Made by a program: the position numbers and the translations under genes | Notes under the pieces: generated by a model | The model's input: the letters and a program-made list of their open reading frames with translations, nothing else | Databases searched by the model: none | Told to the model about the DNA's origin: nothing | NCBI RefSeq assembly: GCF_002288925.2 | Contig: NW_022098030.1 | Location: 9,389,085-9,453,084, forward strand | DNA: 64,000 nt | Direction of reading: 5' to 3' | DNA from: Delphinapterus leucas | Lineage: Eukaryota; Chordata; Mammalia; Artiodactyla; Monodontidae | Shown: piece after piece, positions 12,274-24,795 of the stretch | How positions within the stretch are numbered: the first letter of the stretch is position 1 | Layout of the letters: every line of letters starts with the position of its first letter

Positions 12274-14092
12274 GCTGGGCTATTTCAATTACACTAAATG
12301 TTAACTACAGACCAAATACAGAAACCAAACAAAATAACAATGAAGTTTAAGTTAGTTTCAAAGCAGCAGCATCCTATTTACCCCTAAGTAAAAAGCTAAC
12401 ATTTCTTTTCACAGCATCATGATATGTAGATATAAAGCAAGTAGAATTATTCCACATGACCTTCAATGCCTGAGAATTTGAGTATTTTGATTTTATTATT
12501 TCTGAGACTATTATTATTATGAGAATATTATTTCTGAGCATAATGTTACTTCCGGCAAAAGAAAATATCTGTAACAATGACTTTTAGTAACTAACATAAA
12601 AAAACAGAATAAAACTCTGGAATACTTTGGAGATACTTGGATTCCTAGGTCACTCAGTGGCAACAAATAGTGTAATTACAAGATCGATTCTATAAAGATA
12701 CCTCAATTAAAAAAAAAAGATTGATTCTGTGTATCAAAATGCATAAAAAGAACTATCAGATTCATTATGCTTCAGAGTAAAAATAGTACAATGATAACAT
12801 CCAGAATGCTAAATCATAAAGTTTAGATGAGGCAATTTCATATAAAATGTTTAGCTGAGCACTATATTAAATTAAATTTTCTTCTATATGTTATCCAATA
12901 TTTCAGTAGCATGATATATGTGATATATGCCTTCTTTTTTCACGGAATAAATTTGCAACTTCAATGGTATATATCCGTAATAATCATTCAGTGAGAGTCA
13001 CAGGAAAATTTTTTGTTCCGTGCTCCCTCCAATCTAAACATGACTGTGCAGTGATTATAATAAAACAAAGGAACCTAAATGTTAGTCAACGTGCAAAATG
13101 GGAAGAACTTTGCTTCAAAGAGGAGCAAATGGAAAAATAATCTCAGCTGTAAATAGTAATGATTATGACAAAAGGCCCAAGGAAACACACAGCGCTGTGC
13201 TCCAGATAGACTACACTGACACCATTTTAGCCTGGGGTATGGAACTTTTCCATGGAACTTCAAGTACTTTCACAACTGGAGTTTTATGTAGCCCAATTAA
13301 CTTTGGCTAGACACAGAAATCTGGCTCAGTATTTCCATACAGTAGCCAAAATAAAGGTTTGCTGTATCAAGAATTACTGTCAGAGTCTCCCATATCCTTC
13401 CTTCTCTTTTACTAACCTAAATCTGGAAAATACGCTAACAGCCAAGCTGCTTTTATTACAATTTAAGTCAATATTAATTTTACTGGCTCACAAAAACTGT
13501 AAAATATTTGGCTGAAATAAATTGAACAAAGACAAAAGGAAGGAGGACCAAAAAAAAAAAAAAATCAAAGTAAGGATGTACACACAACTAGAGAACACAC
13601 ACGGGTTTAGAAACAACTATAAAACCATCTGAAACACCATAATAATGGAAATGTTATTCCTTCTTTTCTCTCTTAATGCATGCCCGATTTTAAATTCATG
13701 GCATTAGCCTTAGGTAACAAAGTTCAAACAAGGAATAAATCAATTTTAAAGACAGCTTGTGTTTAGTATTTTAATTGGATATGACATTGGTATGAAAGTT
13801 CCATATATTCTAAAGAGATGTCACCCAGGCCCAACTATATGTAACCATGGAGGTTAACAGTGACCCTAAAGCAGAACTAACTATTCTCTAGGGTACCCTG
13901 GAACATTTGCGTTTGAGCTGTAATGTAGGACCCCAAAGTGCCAATAGACAAAAGTTAATGTTAAAAGTTTTGCCAATAGCCAAAACTCTTAGTTAATGAC
14001 CTATAACGCCTAATAATAAAAATGTGTTTACCCATTCAAACTAAACTAGCATTTAGAGGTAATGTCCAAAAATAAGTTATAAAAAATGGGGA

Positions 14093-14428
14093 TGGGACTT
14101 CCCTGGTGGCACAGTGGTTAAGAATCTGCCTGCCAATACAGGGGACACAGGGTCAATCCCTGGCCTGGGAAGATCCCACATGCTGCAGAGCAACTAAGCC
14201 CGTGCGCCACAACTACCGAGCCTGCACACCACAACTACTGAAGCCCACGTGCCTAGAGCCCGTGCTCTGCAACAAGAGAAGCCACCGCAATGAGAAGCCC
14301 ATGCACGGCAGTGAGAAGCCCACGCACTGCAATGAAGAGTAGCCCCAGCTCGCCACAACTAGAGAAAGCCTGCGTGCAGCAACAAAGACCCAACGCAGCC
14401 AAAAAATAAAAAATAAATTTAGTTAAAG
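14093..14428 (+). mobile_element. CHR-1-type long SINE with 11-bp target duplications
   Basis: It starts 'gggacttccctggtggcaca', runs through 'gatcccacatgctgcagagc' and a long low-complexity body ('gcaacaagagaagccacc', 'gagaaagcctgcgtgcagca', 'aaagacccaacgcagcc'), and ends in an A-rich tail. 'aaaaatgggga' occurs at 14082-14092 and 14429-14439. The body holds an extra copy of a 21-nt unit at 14291-14331. It is more diverged than the CHR-2 copy at 7641. Confidence 0.85.
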
Positions 14429-14589
14429 AAAAATGGGGAGGCAGGAGCACTAACTTCCTTCTAGAATCTCTGATCAAGTATAAAAGGGGGGAAAAAGCTC
14501 CACACAAAATTATTTAATATAGAATGAAAATTAATGATGCTAATTCAGAAATCCTTGAGGACGTATCCAATTCTACTATTTAGTAGCTT

Positions 14590-14722
14590 ATTTCTTGGGG
14601 ACATTCCTTACATCTTTGAAGTTCAGTTTCCTCATTTATAAAAAGAGGACAGTACTCGTTGTAAAGCTTCATGAAATAACATATATCAATCACAGGCACT
14701 CAAAAGATGTACAGTCCTCTTG
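14590..14722 (+). repeat. MIR SINE fragment
   Basis: 'gaagttcagtttcctcattt' and 'ataaaaagaggacagtac' then 'aatcacaggcactcaaaaga' follow the MIR core and 3' end. Confidence 0.55.
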
Positions 14723-14934
14723 TGACCACCTCCCCTTCCAGGGTCTTAGAAGATTACACTGTATCCACTCTACAATCATGCCACTCTCATTCATTTATTC
14801 AGTATATATCATTGGGAATTAGAGTGATGCCTAGCATGGATTAACAAATCTCAATACATGTGTTGACAAAATGAAGGGACTAATGAGGACATGAGAATCA
14901 GGCTAGGGAAACAGAAATATTCAAAAGTCAGGCA

Positions 14935-15003
14935 CCCTGTATACCTTTCACTTATACAGTACTATAGGTCAATTATATCTAAATAAAACTGGGGGGGAAA
15001 AAT
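14935..15003 (+). mobile_element. Old L1 3' tail
   Basis: 'cacttatacagtactatagg' and 'tcaattatatctaaataaaa' followed by 'ctgggggggaaaaa' is the typical 3' terminus of mammalian L1MA-like copies. Confidence 0.5.
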
Positions 15004-18000
15004 GACCTATGCCCAGCCCTTATGTAACTTAACAAGGGAAATGCAAAAGGAGGGTACAGGGATAGTTATCAAGATACTGAAAGCCATATACTAAAGATAT
15101 AAAAAGAAAAGTTAAGACTTAGTCCCTGTCCCATGTCCAGGGTCAAAAGACATAGATTTATGTCTGCCATTCAATCTAAAATCTGCTATTATAGAGATAC
15201 TGAAACCAGTGCCGTGGAAGCACAGAGAAAGGAAAAAAATAATTGCTTGAAAGACTCAGGCAAGACTTCACAGAGGAAATAAAATTTGAACAGGTAGAGA
15301 GAGGAAAGGGACATTTTTGCCAAAGAAATAAAAAAGGATTTGATCTATGGAATTTGTCAGAGCATTCTGGGAAATTCCAAATCTTTTTGAAGTTTTCTAA
15401 ATACTATAAATACTACAAATTCTTAAAGAAAATTTCGTACAAAAATGCTTTGAGTGAATCATTCCACTGGCTATAATAAAAGCACCAATAATCAATTTTT
15501 TGTCTAATTTGTCTCAGAAAAATATAATTCTTTATATGAAGTCCTACTCTATAGTCTAAGTCTAATTTTGTTGCACGTCAGTTTTACATATTTTGCCTTT
15601 GGTCAGTTTTGATGGAACAGTAAAAACACAATTCCATTTCTATTCTTCTTCCCTTGAGAGTAATAGCCAATTCCATTTCATAATATTTTATATTTAAAGC
15701 GTTCAGAAGTCAAATGTGTGGCGTTTTCTACCTTGCCAATTCCATGTTAAGTCAATGGCATATTATCAGGCCAAGAAACCCAAAATTAGACAAAAGCAAT
15801 CCACTGGGATCAGAAATTTGCCAAATCTCATAATTCAAAAAGAGACTGTTAAGGATGGTTGTGGAGTTTTTGGCACTTTGAGTTTAAGCCATTCCATAAT
15901 AGGATTTGTATTTCATCTAATCAGCAAGTCGGAAACTATGAAAGTTCTCTTGATTGGGGGGGGGAGGGATTAAAATTTGATTGTAATACATGTCTTTCCT
16001 TCCCTTCCTTCCATATGTTTCAGTAAATTAAAACTGTTAAATCTTGTTTTTAAAAATACCTTCTGAAAAATAAAGCAGCCTGGAAAACCTTATTTTTGGT
16101 ACAGGAAACTTAAATAATTCAGGCGTGTAAAGAAGAAGGAAAAAAAATTTTAAAAGACACGTAGTTTCTATATCCAAACTAGTGTCACAATCTAGGTATA
16201 TTCAAAATTAAGTACATTTAAGCATTCGGTTTTTTTTTTTTTTTCTAAATGATTTTTTTGGCAGGGAGGTAAATCAGGCATTTGAAACTTTTAGATTCTT
16301 TGAAGGTGGCCATTTCTCAATCTAATTAAAAATGTTTCCATTTGAATTCTGTAAGGTCATCTCAAATACAGTAGTTGAGGCCCAAGTTATATATGAATTC
16401 CATTTTTATATGGAGCTGTGTGAATTATCAGTCTATCAGAATAGGAAATGGAACAGGTTTTCATAAGATAAAATAATTTTTTTCTAACTGATTAAACTAG
16501 ACATATTATGATCCTATAGATAGCCAAAACGGCAACTTATACCCTCCAATTCTAAGTAATGTTCTTTCCCTTACTCTGTTCTTTCTTTTTTGGAGCCCCC
16601 ATATTAATTTATTTCATAATTTCTTCTTTCATATATTTTTTCTTCATCTTTATGTTTAGGTATGAAAACATTTACTCACCTTTATTTTCTTATACTTCAA
16701 ATGAAAATTGTTTTGCCATCATTTTTTTTTAACTTCTAAAAGCTCTTTCTTGTTTTTTCATTATTTATTTTTTATGGCATCCTGCACTTCACAAAATGCT
16801 ATATTACCATCTCTAAGGATTTTTTTTCTTTTGTTTCCTTCAGTTTCCTTTTGCTAATCATTTGTTTCAGTTCCAATCTTTTACATTTGAGGCTTTCCTA
16901 ATATGACTGATGGTCCTTGGTTGCCCATTGTTATTTAAAAGTAATAAAAGCTGAATGAACTCCTTAGGCATAAGTATGCTTTCTAGACTGGAGTCACTTT
17001 TGTTTGTCTGGTTTGGGAGCTACTCATTTTCAGGGACCTCCAAAGGTAGGTATATGGAAATCTTTTCCCTACAGTGATTCAGTTTCTCCAGATAAAAATG
17101 CAACCATTTCTTGGGAGGGGAGGTGTGTGTATATGCGTTGCTGAGGGGTAATGAACTTTGTGTAGCTTGTGTTCTGTGGGTGGCAGGGGAGCGGTACTGA
17201 CAATCTGAGTATCCCACTGGAAAACATTCAGTCAATCCTCTTTTCAGTCCCCTCTGCATTCCACCTTTGACTGGGCAAGCTGTTCCTGAGTCATGGAGCT
17301 CTCTCACCCAACTGCTCCACCACTGTGAGCATCCCTTCCCCACTTGGAGGTGAGTGCCTGCTGGCTAGCACTGTGCACATGGGGAGAAACTTGACTGCCA
17401 CATATGTAAGTTAGAACTGATTACCCTATTTTATACTCCTTAACTCACTCTCTTCTGTGCCAGCTGCCGCCACATCTTGAGTCTCTCCAGCTTTCTTCTC
17501 ATTGTTATCCCGTTCCAAACTCCCTTTAGATGATGGTTTACTCTGTTCTGACGAATCAGTTGTAATGCCTCTTTCTACTTTCTGACTTCCAAAAATCAGC
17601 TTAAATTTCATCTCCCCTCCCATTCTGATTGTTCCTGTGAGGTTATTCCTTCTCAATGGTTTTATTGAGTAGAAGTTTATTCTGATTTACCCACATAATC
17701 ACCATTTCTTTGTTCACCAGTCTTTTTGCTCCCCACTTAGTAACTCCTTCTAGATTTAACTGTGTTCTTTCAGAGGACACCTTCAGTAACGTCTTCAGCT
17801 AGAGATTTTAGTGGACTGACTTTAATTTCTTGGCCTAGGAATTCCCTGATCATTCAAGCAAAGTAAATTCGAAAACCCAAAGCCTGGTAAAGGGAGGATG
17901 ATAGTGAGAAATTCTCTGCAAAGATTTCAGATTCCATGCTGACCCAGCACTAATTATATGCTCTTTCCTGCTTTATTTAGGCATCTAATTCCTGGCTTTC

Positions 18001-19235
18001 TGTTGGTCCAAGGTTTTGTCTCTTATTCCAACAAGAAGGAAAACAAACAGTAAGCTCCTTCCCATGGGTTGTTGCAACTGGTAAACTATCCCAAATCAGC
18101 TGTAGGAACAGCCTACTGTTTACTGTTCCGGTGTTTAGTTATTGCTTCATTTCCACCCCTGGGAAATTCTCTTTCTACACCTTGAGCTCAGCCATGCATT
18201 AAGAGCATATCTGTTGTAGTTCATTAGGCATATCTAGATTATTTTTTAGTGGGATGTTTTCTGGTTACTTAGTCTGCCTATATAATCTCTTTAGTAACAT
18301 TTTAGTGGTATCTTAGAATGGATACATAATACTTTTAAGTGTTTAGCTTATCATCTTCTGTGGGAAATAAAAATGTTATTATTTTAAAATAATTATAAGA
18401 CACGCTTCTACGAATTCACTTAGCAATCACTTTCCTGACCATTTGCTCTACGTTTTGCTAGTGTTCATTTATTTTTAGTAATATTGGAGACAGATTAAGG
18501 GATATAACTAAAATAACACAGATAAGAGATTCATATTAGGATTGAGGCTAGTTGTACCATTTATTAGCTGGGTGAAAAGTTACTTAAATATTTTGAACAA
18601 TTCCTGATTGTATAAAATAAAAACATTAACATTGCTTTGAGGCACATAAAATTACAGTTTTTGTAAGTCACAAAGGTAGAATATCAACAATTTCTTATGC
18701 TTCGAATAATATCACTTTCACAGAAATGTGGCCAAGAGAGCTTGTCACATATGGGTGGCCAAATGATGGCTCCACTTCTCTTACAGAATGATTTCCAATT
18801 AGTAGGAATTCTAGGTGACAGTGATGGACACACAACACGCAGTTATCTTATATAATGCTGGCTTTTTGGAAAGAATCAGACTTAATTCCACATTATAGCC
18901 AATCTGGGGTTAACACTGGCTTGGAGAACATAGTCATTAAAGAAATATTGTTATTTTGACAAGTTCATTATATAATCACATATTTGGAGTTCTCCATTTA
19001 TACATTTCAATTAAGTTACATCAAGGATACATATCATATTTTATCTATGGCAAACCCCATAGCCAAAGGAATGCATTTTTCTATATTTTTCTGTACAGAG
19101 TTCTAACTTAGTATTATCATCATTAAATCCTAACAATCTGGGTTAACTGGCCAGGAACCAGTACCTCAAACCCTATCTGCCTCAGTCTGCACAGGCAGAA
19201 CCAGTTTCTAAAGGGTGAGAAAGGGAGCTACTCAC

Positions 19236-19357
19236 TGTTAGAGCAAGCAGTTTCCCATAGGTGAGATGAGCAGGGATGTGGTCGGTCTTGGATCTCAGTG
19301 ATTCCATATACCAATGCTCTGCTTCAGGGAGCTTGCTTAGTCGCATGTATGCTTCAC
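19236..19357 (-). CDS. TMTC2: TMTC2 internal coding exon (TPR), 122 bp
   Basis: The acceptor is 'gattctcttgccag' with its AG at 19358-19359, and the donor 'gtgagt' starts at 19235. The first two bases (GT) complete the Gly codon from the 79-bp exon. Forty codons follow, beginning EAYMRLSKLPEAEHWYMESL and ending YGKLLALT, in phase 0. This completes the TPR begun as LYNMM-G and starts the next one (AHLTYGKLLALT). Together with the three upstream exons it gives 157 uninterrupted residues of TMTC2. The exon that should continue this TPR, and the rest of the C-terminus, must lie outside the window or was missed by eye. Confidence 0.93.
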
Positions 19358-19429
19358 CTGGCAAGAGAATCACGAAAATCAGTATGAGGATACAGCTTTC
19401 CAAGAACATTTGCAACAGATCACATCATC

Positions 19430-19575
19430 CTGTTTATATTCCACACATTTTCAGATTCTGTGGCAAGTACTCTCATCCGTTACCTCATTTGATTCCCCAA
19501 AAGTCACCATCATGTCTATTTCACAGATGAGAAAACTTGTGTTTGGAGAAATTAAGTGAAATGCCTAAAAGTCAA
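19430..19575 (-). repeat. MIR SINE fragment, minus orientation
   Basis: 'tacctcatttgattccccaa', then 'ctatttcacagatgagaaaa' and 'gagaaattaagtgaaatgcc', match the reverse complement of MIR. It lies just upstream of the 122-bp TMTC2 exon. Confidence 0.5.
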
Positions 19576-19724
19576 AAATGTAGTACATGATAAAGGTTTG
19601 ACTTTTTTTTTTGATTTTTTTTTTTTAACTTAGAAACATCTAACTCCCAAGAATATGTGCTTTGTCATCATTTCTTTTTTTATTTTTAAGGTTGGGTCTT
19701 TCTTATGTACAATCATTTGTTCTT

Positions 19725-19860
19725 TTTTATTCACATTCATTCATTCCTTCAGACACTCAAGTATTTACAGAATAACTACTAATTGGAGAGTATTATGCAG
19801 GACCTAGACAACAGAAGTTCAAGGTCCTACCCTCTAAGGTTGACAACCTTGTTGAGAAAA
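19725..19860 (-). repeat. L2-like 3' tail (tentative)
   Basis: 'cattcattcattccttcaga' with 'actcaagtatttacag' and 'gtcctaccctctaagg' follows the reverse complement of L2 3' ends. It is highly diverged. Confidence 0.4.
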
Positions 19861-22059
19861 GTAAGATTAAATGAAGGAGTTAAAAATATTTGGGTTTAAG
19901 CATTGGTGCTAGATTTTAGTTTTTTTCAGAAATTATTTGCATTTTGTATTTTAATGAGTAAATAAAATTAACCAGTTTCCTTTGGAAAATCCAGTGAATA
20001 TATGACAGTTATTTAGCACGCCCATCACCATGTGCAAAGCTAGTCTAAGGCCTTTCAGCCATCAGCTGTTACTTTCAAATTACACAAACTTTGCCCACCA
20101 AACAGCATTTCACTAACAGCCAAGCAAGAGAAAAAAATTGGAAATAAAGCCAAAAGTGTATCAGTTGCCCGCTTATTATCATCCCCCTCTCCCTTCTATG
20201 CTCATAGTATGGAAGAATATTCACCTGATGGTAAAAGTATATTTTAAGATGATTTGTGTATTTAAGTTAAATATTATAGTTATAATAAACACTGCAAATG
20301 TTGAAGCTACTTAATTTCTGAGACCAGGCAACAGACTGGTGACCTGCATTATTTTTCAAGCAGATTTTTATAGCTTAACTAATCATAATTATGATGGCTT
20401 TTTCCATTTAGAGGAATAATCAGAGGCTTTTCCTAAATGTGTTACCCACACTGGTTGTACATCTTTGCTTCAAAGGAAGAGCTAGCTTCCTTTTATTTTA
20501 ATCAAATTCTTTTTGCATTAGCACAGCATTGTCAATAGAAATATGTCTGATGAATTGAATTGATTTGCGTCTCCTGACCTTTTGAGTGCCCTTTGCTTGA
20601 CCGGTTAGTAAAAATATTGGTGACAAATTATATGTAACATGCACAAAAATGTAGGTACCACTCACACACATCTATGTGCTTCTAGTTCTGAGAAAAGTCA
20701 ATAAACTATATTATCATAAAAATGATAGCTCAAAAAAATATTTTTTTCCTAAAGCTTAAAATGTGTTCGCATTTAAGAAGAATTTGGTTAGATTTAATCA
20801 AATGCTCAGGGTGAGATGCAAGAAATCCTGAAGCAAAGACCAAAAACTAGAATAAAATATACAAAATATTCATAGTTGTTAGAGTGGTAGGATTAGGCAT
20901 GGATTTAAAAATTTTTTTACGTTTCTGCGATAATTATATTTTTTAATTATAATATCTCCTAATAAGTGAAACAATGTCATAAATTTTCTTTTTGGCATGT
21001 TGAACTAATAAATATTTCCAAACAAAACAAATAGTAATTTTCCTTAGGGAGAGTGAACCACTTCTTCATACTAAAACGATACTAGATATGATTTATATAA
21101 CAGAAAAGATGCACAATCCTGAATATTAAAAATTGTAAAGCAATTAATGATAAACCAAATCCAACTATTTATCTCTAAAAGGGAAACTAAAGCCAGAAGA
21201 AAACACATACTAATTTCAGAGTTAGAGCTGAAAGATGGGTCTGCATTATAGGTTCTGTTTGGAATTCACCTGAAATTCTACTTTGGGTCTTCAAGTGCTC
21301 ATAGATCACTTTTTAGAAGTTCTACAATCATTGCATTTAATATGGCTTCTACTTTTCATTTATCAAAAATTCAACTAACTTGTAGAATAGTAACAGGTAA
21401 GCTACCTGTACAGAAAGAGAGTGCATGAGAACCCCAATTCCAGAGTGCTTTCGAGATTCATATCTTTATATTTAAGTGTCTGATTTTTTAAAAATCATTT
21501 CAGAAAGTGCACTATTTTTTTCCAAGTCAGAAATCTATCATGATTAAAACCCATTTTGAAATGAAATATTATTAATTTGCTAACTACTTAGGTTGAACTA
21601 TTTTGTTCAGTAAGAACTCATAAGCAACTTATTAAGTTGTAAAGCTTGTGAGGTGGGGAAATACCAAAGGACCACAAATAAGAAATATAATGCCATAATG
21701 CATCTTGGCAAGTATATGAAAAATGTAAATAACTAGCTTACTTAGGTACTATTCATTACAACTTAGAAAAACTTCATGTAACCATTCAGTGCATCTCAGT
21801 AATAACATTGACAATAACATTCATTGAATGTTTATTACAAAATAGGGTAGCAAGCTATAGGGAGCAAATGTCTGACTTACATGCAGCCACTCCTCCCACT
21901 CTATACCTTTGGGCACACAGAATGTTTTCTCACTTAGCCCCACAAGGGGCCTTAACGCATCACCCTCATTCAGCCAGTACTAACTTTTCAAATTAGGTTT
22001 ATGAGATGAAACATATTTTCAATCTCTACATTAGTTGCTTATGTATCTCATTTTTTAAA

Positions 22060-22220
22060 TTACGGAACATCCTTAATTACCTGGATTTTACAGATAAGAA
22101 AATTGAAAAGCACAGTGGCTAAATCAAACACTTTGTGACTAAATGTGGAATGTGGTAAAACTGAAACACTAAATGTAGAACGTGGTAAAACTGCAATTCA
22201 AACCCAGGACGACCTGACCT
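22060..22220 (-). repeat. MIR SINE fragment, minus orientation
   Basis: 'attttacagataagaaaatt' and 'aaactgcaattcaaaccc' match antisense MIR. The stretch between contains a short direct repeat of 'actaaatgt.gaa.gtggta' (22138-22160 and 22168-22190). Confidence 0.5.
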
Positions 22221-22854
22221 CAGTGCATTGCTAACCTGTTGGTAGTGAACAATCACAAACTTTCCAAGTCTCCAGCTCAGGTGAAAATTATACTCTGCCT
22301 CACTCACGGAAAATTGTTTTCTAGCTTATGATACACTGGCCATCAAGTTCATTTCACTTTGCCTTGGGCTTCTCTATTGAATTAAAGGAATAAGGAAGAG
22401 CAATAATAATCCATGGTTGACCTTTAAAAACGTTTCTGCCTCATACTTTATTCAATTATTAAGATGGAAATATGTAGCATATAAGATGTACTTTAGTCCT
22501 AAGGTTAACCTTAACACAAAACAGCCCATAAAAGTAATAAAATCAAGATGCAAAACCTAAAATGCAAGAAAATGATCATGGATGAATTTAAATGTGTTTA
22601 AAAGGCAACTCAATAAAGATTCAGGCAACAAACAATACAAGCCCAAGTACTTGCTATTTACCTGGCACTGCCAAGGTAGGAGCCTCATATTTCTCATTTC
22701 TAATTCATACAAGGGGTTAGAACACTCATTTGTGAATGTGGAGGAAGGTACAGGAATAATAAGTCACTTGAACAGTTAACAATCCTATCTTAAAAGGTGT
22801 GAATGCCTCGAAAGCCCATACTTTTTGCCAATGCATCAAGCTACCTACTATATA

Positions 22855-23170
22855 AAGTTTATTACTTATTGAATACCTACTAAAGTATTATATATATATA
22901 TTTTTTGGAGTATAGTTGCTTTACAGTGTTCTGTTAGTTTCTGCTGTACAATGAAGTGAATCAGCTGTATGTATACATATATCCCCTCTCTCTTGGGCCT
23001 CCATCCCACTCCCCCCCCATTATCTTTATACTTTTTACATTATTCCTACACTCTAATTAGTATTGGTCTCATCTTACAAACGAAGTGACTATGGGTTATT
23101 GAGCTTAACCAACTTGCTCAGTGTTCAAAAACAAGCAAATGACAGGTTCAGGATTCAGATTGAATTCTCT
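22855..23170 (-). repeat. MIR SINE, minus orientation, split by an L1 tail
   Basis: The left part 'gtttattacttattgaatac' 'ctactaaagtattat' and the right part 'attatctttatac'...'ggtctcatcttacaaacgaa'...'aacttgctcagtgttc' form one antisense MIR. It is interrupted by the L1 3' piece at about 22888-23020, with 'attat' on both sides as a possible target duplication. Confidence 0.6.
22888..23020 (-). mobile_element. L1 3' end fragment, minus orientation
   Basis: 'ttttttggagtatagttgct', 'ttacagtgttctgttagttt', 'ctgctgtacaatgaagtgaa' and 'tgggcctccatcccactccc' are the reverse complement of the cetartiodactyl L1 3' UTR terminus. It is strongly 5' truncated. Confidence 0.7.
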
Positions 23171-23999
23171 CTTTTTCTTTCTACTATTCCACTCTGTCCA
23201 AATACTATAAAAAAATAATTAGAGAAGGGATAAAATAACTGCAAAAAGTGCCATCAGTGGATTCAGTTAGGAGAGAATGGTATACATGTGATCCTTCAAG
23301 CTTGATTAAAATATTAAAATCATAAAAATTCCATTAAGGAAATGGCCACAGGAAAAGAAAGTTCAGTAAATTCAATAAGAAAGGGAATGAAGATACTTGA
23401 TCGGGAATGGGGTAGAGGGAGGAGAGTTAAGTCATCTTCTCTGGTACTATAATTCTTCTTAACTTACAATAATAGAAAAAAAATGTTTATACTACCCAGG
23501 AGGAAAGAAGCAATGATGACTATTTTTCTTTCTCACCCTACATACACACACACAAAAATGACATAATAGAGGTACTTTCGTAAGAATTCAAAGATCTGCA
23601 GTGTGATGATGTAGTGATCAGGTTCATCACCCAGATTTATTTCCAATTCACTCACAGACAAAAGGGATTTCGATGTCTCCAGGCTGGCTTCGGGCAGATA
23701 TAAACCAGTTTCAGATGTAGAACAAATAATGTCACTCTTCCTCCCTAAAAAGCCCTGAATCTAAATAATCCAGGCAAAGACTAACTCCTTAAAGGAAAGA
23801 AAGCTGGATTATTGATGATGTAAGAGTCCAGATCTCACTAATTTTCATGTTTCAAGTTACTGGACAGCTCCAGCTACCAGATAAAGAATAGAGCATGTAG
23901 GGGTATATACTACCCCTATCTGCTAGTGTTACCTTTTGTTTCTCCTGTCCTTGCTCAAGAGAATATATTTCTATGTTAAGATTCAGTTTAGATTCCCTA
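23171..23999. other. Intron, nothing recognised
   Basis: Unique-looking AT-rich sequence with a short ACAC run near 23545. No exon, repeat family or structured element is recognised. Confidence 0.5.
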
Positions 24000-24340
24000 T
24001 TTTTTTTCAGCTTCATTTAGATATATAAGTGGCATACAGCACTGTAAAAGTTTAAGGTGTACAGCATTATGACTTGACATATATATTGTGAAATGATTAC
24101 CACAGTAAGGTTAGTTAATACCCATCATGTCAGATGGATACAAAATAATGCTTTTTTCCCTGTTATGAGAACTTTGAGGATGTACTCCCTAATCAAATAC
24201 ATCATATAGCAGTGTAAACCACAGTCATCATGTTGTACATTACATCCCTAGTACGTCTTTGTCTTATAACTGGAAGTTTGTATCTTTTGACCACCTTATG
24301 CAATTCCTCCACCCTCCAAATTCCCTATTTTTTTAAATTT
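24000..24340 (-). mobile_element. Old L1 (L1MA-like) 3' UTR, minus orientation
   Basis: 'gtttaaggtgtacagcatta', 'tgaaatgattaccacagtaa', 'gttgtacattacatccctag' and 'ttataactggaagtttgtat' are landmarks of the antisense L1MA/L1M 3' UTR. Confidence 0.65.
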
Positions 24341-24345
24341 TTTAA

Positions 24346-24545
24346 TTTTTTTTGCGGTACGCGGGCCTCTCACTGTTGTGGCCTCTCCCGTTGCGGAGCA
24401 CAGGCTCCAGACGTGCAGGCTCAGCAGCCATGGCTCACGGGCACAGCCGCTCCGCGGCATGTGGGATCTTCCTGGACTGGGGCACGAACCTGTGTCCCCT
24501 GCATCGGCAGGCGTACTCTCAACCACTGCGCCACCAGGGAAGCCC
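24346..24545 (-). mobile_element. CHR-2-type SINE, minus orientation
   Basis: Poly(T) leads into 'gcggtacgcgggcctctcac', the body has 'gcagccatggctcacgggca' and 'cgctccgcggcatgtgggat', and it ends in 'gccaccagggaagccct'. This is the reverse complement of the element at 7641-7849. It sits exactly between two L1 3' UTR pieces. An exact target duplication is obscured by T-rich flanks. Confidence 0.88.
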
Positions 24546-24795
24546 TAATTTTTATTTGATATTGGAGTATAGTTGATTAACAATGTTGTGTTAGTTTCAG
24601 GTGTACAGCAAAGTGATTCAGTTATACATATACATGTATCTATTCTTTTTTGAATTCTTTTCCCATTTAGGTTATTACAGAATATTGCGCAGAGTTCCCT
24701 GTGCTATACAGTAGGTCCTTGTTGGTTATCTATTTTAAATAAAGCAATGTGTACATGTCAATCCCAAACTCCCAATCTATCCCTCCTCCCCAACT
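24546..24795 (-). mobile_element. Cetartiodactyl L1 3' end, minus orientation
   Basis: 'ggagtatagttgattaacaa', 'gtttcaggtgtacagcaaag', 'ccctgtgctatacagtaggt' and 'cccaaactcccaatctatcc' give the antisense L1 3' UTR. It is 5' truncated at about 24795. Confidence 0.75.

Larger units (their letters stand above)
9201..14092. other. TMTC2 downstream intron, no gene seen
   Basis: AT-rich sequence with a MIR piece (10820-10930), a TG tract (11408-11437), a TTTA run (12251-12273) and a poly(A) run near 13550. No exon or conserved open frame is recognised on either strand. Confidence 0.6.
14429..19235. other. TMTC2 downstream intron, no gene seen
   Basis: Contains a MIR (14590-14720), an old L1 tail (about 14935-15003), a non-repeat block 15480-16110 (see findings) and a pyrimidine-rich block 16530-18100 that may be an antisense old LINE but which I could not classify. 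The TMTC2 exon that should follow 19236 was not found here. Confidence 0.5.
19576..22854. other. TMTC2 large intron, proximal 3' part
   Basis: Holds an L2-like tail (about 19725-19860), a non-repeat block with several homeodomain-like sites at 20250-20660 (see findings) and a diverged MIR (22060-22220). No coding sequence is recognised. Confidence 0.55.

Noticed and set aside
17426..17656. 76-codon minus-strand frame rich in Ser, Glu and Lys
   Set aside because: It looks protein-like in composition but lies in a pyrimidine-rich block that may be an antisense old LINE; no start, splice or homologue supports it.
1..19235. Search for the TMTC2 exon that should follow the 122-bp exon
   Set aside because: No minus-strand segment with a TPR continuation (GRKSEAEKLF-like) was recognised by eye; a spliced protein alignment would decide.
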